Assembly: GCA_039621445.1 (NCBI GenBank)
Contig: CP154954.1
Span: forward strand, 47,905,847 to 47,969,846
Reading direction: 5' to 3'
Length of the DNA stretch: 64,000 nt
Origin: Euglena gracilis
Lineage: Eukaryota; Euglenida; Euglenophyceae; Euglenales
Of this stretch, positions 61,394 to 64,000 are shown one piece after another; positions within the stretch are counted from its first letter, which is position 1, and every line of letters starts with the position of its first letter. Below the pieces are notes generated by a model. The model was not told where the DNA came from. It saw only the letters and a program-made list of their open reading frames with translations, and did not search any database. A program made the translations under genes and the position numbers.

Positions 61394-62216
61394 GCAGTCT
61401 CCTCAAAGCCATAGCCAGGAAATCTACGGCTGAACTTGGAGGGACTTCCTTGGTTTCCACTTGGGGAAGGCGGCCTTTGGGAGATAGATAACACAACAAA
61501 TGGATTGCACAGGTGCTTTAAACTTTACTAGATCCATGGCAGGGTGTGCACAGGTATGCGTGTATGCGTCAGCCTCGTTTGCATAATTCCACCAATCAAA
61601 CAAAAACAATTGCACTCATTTGGATGATGCATGATTAATTGCATCCACGTGATGATGGGTTATGGGTGATGCTGAAGGTGAGAGGGTCAGGGTTGACGGT
61701 TGGGCATGCACACACGCACGGTCACACACAGACAAACAGGGGTCCTTGCTGCCAAAAAAAAACCTGTTCCATGAGAAAATTATCAGGGGGAAAAATGGTT
61801 AAAAAAAACTCAAAATCTTTGTGGCTAAAACAGGTCCAAAAATCTGATGTCGGGGATCATCAGACCTTCGCCCATCCGCCTGAAACATCAAAATGTGTTT
61901 TCTAGTCATTCAATGTTTGTCCATGTTTGAGCTCTGGACCGGACCACCCTTGGGCCTAAGGGTGGTGGGCGGTCCTTGAACAAAACAAATGCTGTCCCTT
62001 GCCAATAAGTATCCCCAGTGGGTCTTTGCCGTTGCAGCCCATCCCCCCCCCCCCCGCGCACACCCGGAGGACACTTCAGACTCCGCGTCCACGAACCGCA
62101 AGTGCTTGGCGGGCATGCCCCGAGCCAGAGGGCCCTTCGGCGTGCCGCAGGGGAGCCGGAATGTGGAGCCCCGCCGCTCCTCGATGAGGCTGCCGACGTC
62201 CCCGAACAGCGGGCCG
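56460..62216 (-). CDS. Unidentified gene G: Ser/Pro/Arg-rich exons
   Basis: Three exons with good borders and matching phase: 62216-62075 (FGDVGSLIEERRGSTFRLP, ARGMPAKHLRFVDAESE), 59971-59903 (LAHQQSAIHSDPSTPASARR; CCGGCGCAG acceptor, GTGTGC donor) and 57412-57332 (ALMQLRTAGHGGSGRVSPRS, MFTTSP; CGCCCAG acceptor, GTATGC donor). A possible fourth is 56497-56460 (DAPRLPCLPSILR; CTCTCTGCAG acceptor). The peptides are low in hydrophobics and carry R-x-x-S/T-like sites, typical of a disordered regulatory region of a larger protein. No domain was recognised. Neither start nor stop was found, and other exons are probably missed (for example near 58.35 kb). Confidence 0.35.
57690..57800. repeat. Dispersed repeat GGCATCCTTGGACCATCGCC, copy 2
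   Basis: Same landmarks as 42880-42990, continuing with TTTGAGCACTGGCC and GGTCGGCCCTTAAGCC. Intronic in gene G. Confidence 0.8.
59455..59740. mobile_element. MITE-like element, ACCAGTCAGTCAC family
   Basis: Order: GCGACCCCCC-poly-G, GTCACTTCACTTTTCG, AAACCAGTCAGTCACTTCC, poly-C/poly-G, GTCGGCCACTCTGGAATCC, a GCCTCTGGCGCC core, then CAGTCACTTACCCC-poly-G and GGTCGGCC. Intron of gene G. Confidence 0.7.
61207..61392. repeat. (CA)n microsatellite
   Basis: About 185 bp of ACACAC with CCC and CAT interruptions, in an intron of gene G. Confidence 0.95.
61850..61985. repeat. Dispersed repeat GGCATCCTTGGACCATCGCC, diverged copy 3
   Basis: Keeps CCTTCGCCCATCC, GTTTGAGCTCTGGACC and CCTTGGGCCTAAGGGTGGTG. 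Lies just downstream, in the transcript sense, of the first exon of gene G. Confidence 0.65.
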
Positions 62217-63046
62217 CTGCCCCCTCATCGGGTTCGGCGCTGGCATGGCCATCGGGGTTTCATTGGCGTCCTCAATTCAGAAAAACGAAAACGCGACAAA
62301 CATAAAATCGTAACAAGGAAATAGGCAGCTGGGGGGCAAAGAAGCAACTCTCGGATTTGTGGTGGTGATGAATGCATTGGCGTTGGGGGAACCCACCCAA
62401 AAATGGAGAACAAAAAATGAAAAGTGCTGTCCGCAGAAAAAACAACAACACAAAAAAAACATCTGAGCCCTTTTTAGATGATACATATTCAGGTGTTATT
62501 TTTTCTTTATTTGCTCCTGGCCGTTGCTCTTGTAGACATACTCTCGCCAAGCCCACCTGTGAGGATTCCTAAATGGCGGGGTAGAACGGAGCAGCAGTCA
62601 TATCCTTCCTTTGCAGCACTACAGAGCGATAATATATATGATATATTTAGAGAGGTTAGGCCACTTTCAATGAATCGGTCTTTGGCGGATGGTGATTGAA
62701 AAACAGGCTGTCGGAAAGAGAGAAAGAAAAATACAGCACTTGCAGCTGCGGATGGAGCAGATGAGCTTCTGCGAAAGAAATCTAATTCGCACCACTTGCA
62801 TTTGTATTGTTGATATTATTTGACGACCACTTCTGCTGTGGCATCATTCGTTTGGCAAACGTCTTTGAGCGTTATTAATTCTGATGTTGTTTGTCGGAGA
62901 AACATGACATAAATTCTGTGCAGCTTCGAAAGGCATTTGGAATGAGAGGGCAGCAGTAGTTCAAACGTCTTGCGGTCCAACTTGGCAACATGCATCTGTT
63001 GAGAGGGGCGGCGGTGGCAACGGTGCTTTTAATCTAAAAGCGTTGC
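62217..63046. other. Gene-free stretch 5' of gene G exons
   Basis: AT-rich sequence. No further exon, promoter motif or RNA gene was recognised. Confidence 0.35.
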
Positions 63047-63366
63047 GGCCATACCATTGCTCTGCGACCCCCGGGGGGGAGGGGAGGGTCACTTTCCACT
63101 CTGAAAAAACCAGTCAGTCACTTTACCCCCTGGGGGGGATCGGCCACTCTTGAATGATGAGGAGGAGGCAATGAAAATCTATCAAAAAGTCTCAAAAATC
63201 AAAAAAAAATCGGGCGCCTTCGGCGCCAGCCCAGCCACTTTTTCATTTTCGGGCCCACCCCCCCCGGGGGGGGGGTTCTTGGCCAGAAAACCAGTCAGTC
63301 ACTCTGAAAAACCAGTCAGTAACCCCCCCGGGGGTGGGGTGGGATAGGTGTTAAGCAATGGTATGG
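63047..63366. mobile_element. MITE-like element with terminal inverted repeats, ACCAGTCAGTCAC family
   Basis: Ends are inverted copies CCATACCATTGCT (about 63049-63061 and 63352-63364). Inside: GCGACCCCC-poly-G, AAAACCAGTCAGTCACTT, GATCGGCCACTCTTGAAT, the hairpin GGCGCCTTCGGCGCC (about 63211-63225), poly-C/poly-G and CCAGTCAGTCACTCTG again. It is the best-defined member because both ends are recognisable. Confidence 0.75.
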
Positions 63367-64000
63367 TTGTGGCACATGACCACGCCATTTCATGATGGTC
63401 GCATTCTTTGCTGCTGCCTGGTTTAAACTTTTGACTTTTGAGAACACCAATCAATCGAAATCGAAGCCAGGATTGGGCAATAATCTGCGATACCTGCCGA
63501 TGTGTGAGCCCCTCTGAGCAGCACTAAGGCTTCTTTTCTGTTTATGGCCTGCGCTAACTTCGCTTCTGGCCCAGTTTGCTGTGTAGTGAGTGGCCACGTA
63601 CCCCTTACACCAGTGCTCTTGTGTTGCTCCGCCTGGCCGGATGAGTAAGTCTGGTGTATTTCCAGTGTGTGTGAGCCCCCCCCCCCCCCGGAACAGTCAT
63701 CTGACAGGTTGGCGAATAACGGCGGCCTTGACAACTTTCCATCATACAGGTTGGCAGTTACTGGGGACCCTGACAATTTCCAGGGAGGTTCTCCTTTTGG
63801 CTTTTGGGAGGGGACAAAAATTTTGGGGTGCCCCCTACTGACTTTCATAATTTGGATATAATCAAATACCAATAATATATCAATTTATTTGTCAACCCCC
63901 GAAATTTTCCCGCAATGCGCAATTATTACCCAAATTGGATCATTTCTCATAAAAAACTGACAGGTTCAACCTTTCAAGCCAATTACATTCGACCTGACAG
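63367..64000. other. Gene-free right end
   Basis: A 149-codon minus-strand open frame (63423-63872) is present, but it runs through a poly-G tract and lacks splice-bounded, GC3-rich character. I see no gene. Confidence 0.35.

Noticed and set aside
63423-63872. 149-codon minus-strand frame
   Set aside because: It contains a poly-Gly run from a homopolymer, has no splice or codon-bias support, and no recognisable domain.

Overview
This looks like nuclear DNA from an intron-rich unicellular eukaryote (alga or protist). Coding sequence is confined to short GC-rich exons of about 40-320 bp, separated by introns of roughly 0.1-4 kb. Most introns have GTG/GTA-type donors and C-rich acceptors. There is a CCCTAA (TTAGGG-class) telomere-like block inside the window. 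I cannot name the species. Weak pointers such as one-strand gene order and protist-type multi-pass membrane proteins fit several algal or alveolate groups. Nothing prokaryotic (operons, Shine-Dalgarno sites, CRISPR) is present.

Every gene I can support reads on the minus strand. Right to left: (G) three or four low-complexity Ser/Pro/Arg-rich exons at 56.5-62.2 kb, unidentified; (F) a complete 11-exon WD40 protein at 45.3-52.0 kb, whose exons join in phase into a 552-residue frame; (H) an orphan exon at 43.0-43.2 kb; (C) a probable type I membrane protein with a ricin-type beta-trefoil lectin region at 28.9-32.3 kb, with a possible signal-peptide exon at 35.7 kb; (D) and (E) two tandem paralogous multi-pass membrane proteins at 19.5-26.7 and 13.3-17.2 kb, matching each other exon by exon; (A) an N-terminal part of a HEAT-type protein resembling condensin subunit 3 (CAP-G) at 0.7-5.2 kb, running off the left end.

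The rest is introns, spacers and a dense set of dispersed repeats: perfect GC-rich palindromes clustered with telomeric repeats (5.4-7.3 kb); nested fold-back elements (10.7-13.2 kb); two MITE-like families built around poly-C/poly-G palindromes and short GC hairpins; tandem arrays of about 150-200 bp, 19 bp and 5 bp; and CA/GT microsatellites. Long homopolymer G or C runs occur throughout.

C, D and E form a surface-receptor-like neighbourhood: a lectin ectodomain protein beside two related multi-pass proteins. A joint role is inference only. Exon limits were found by reading frames, splice consensus and phase, without transcript data. Several D/E boundaries are approximate, and some junctions do not fit GT-AG.
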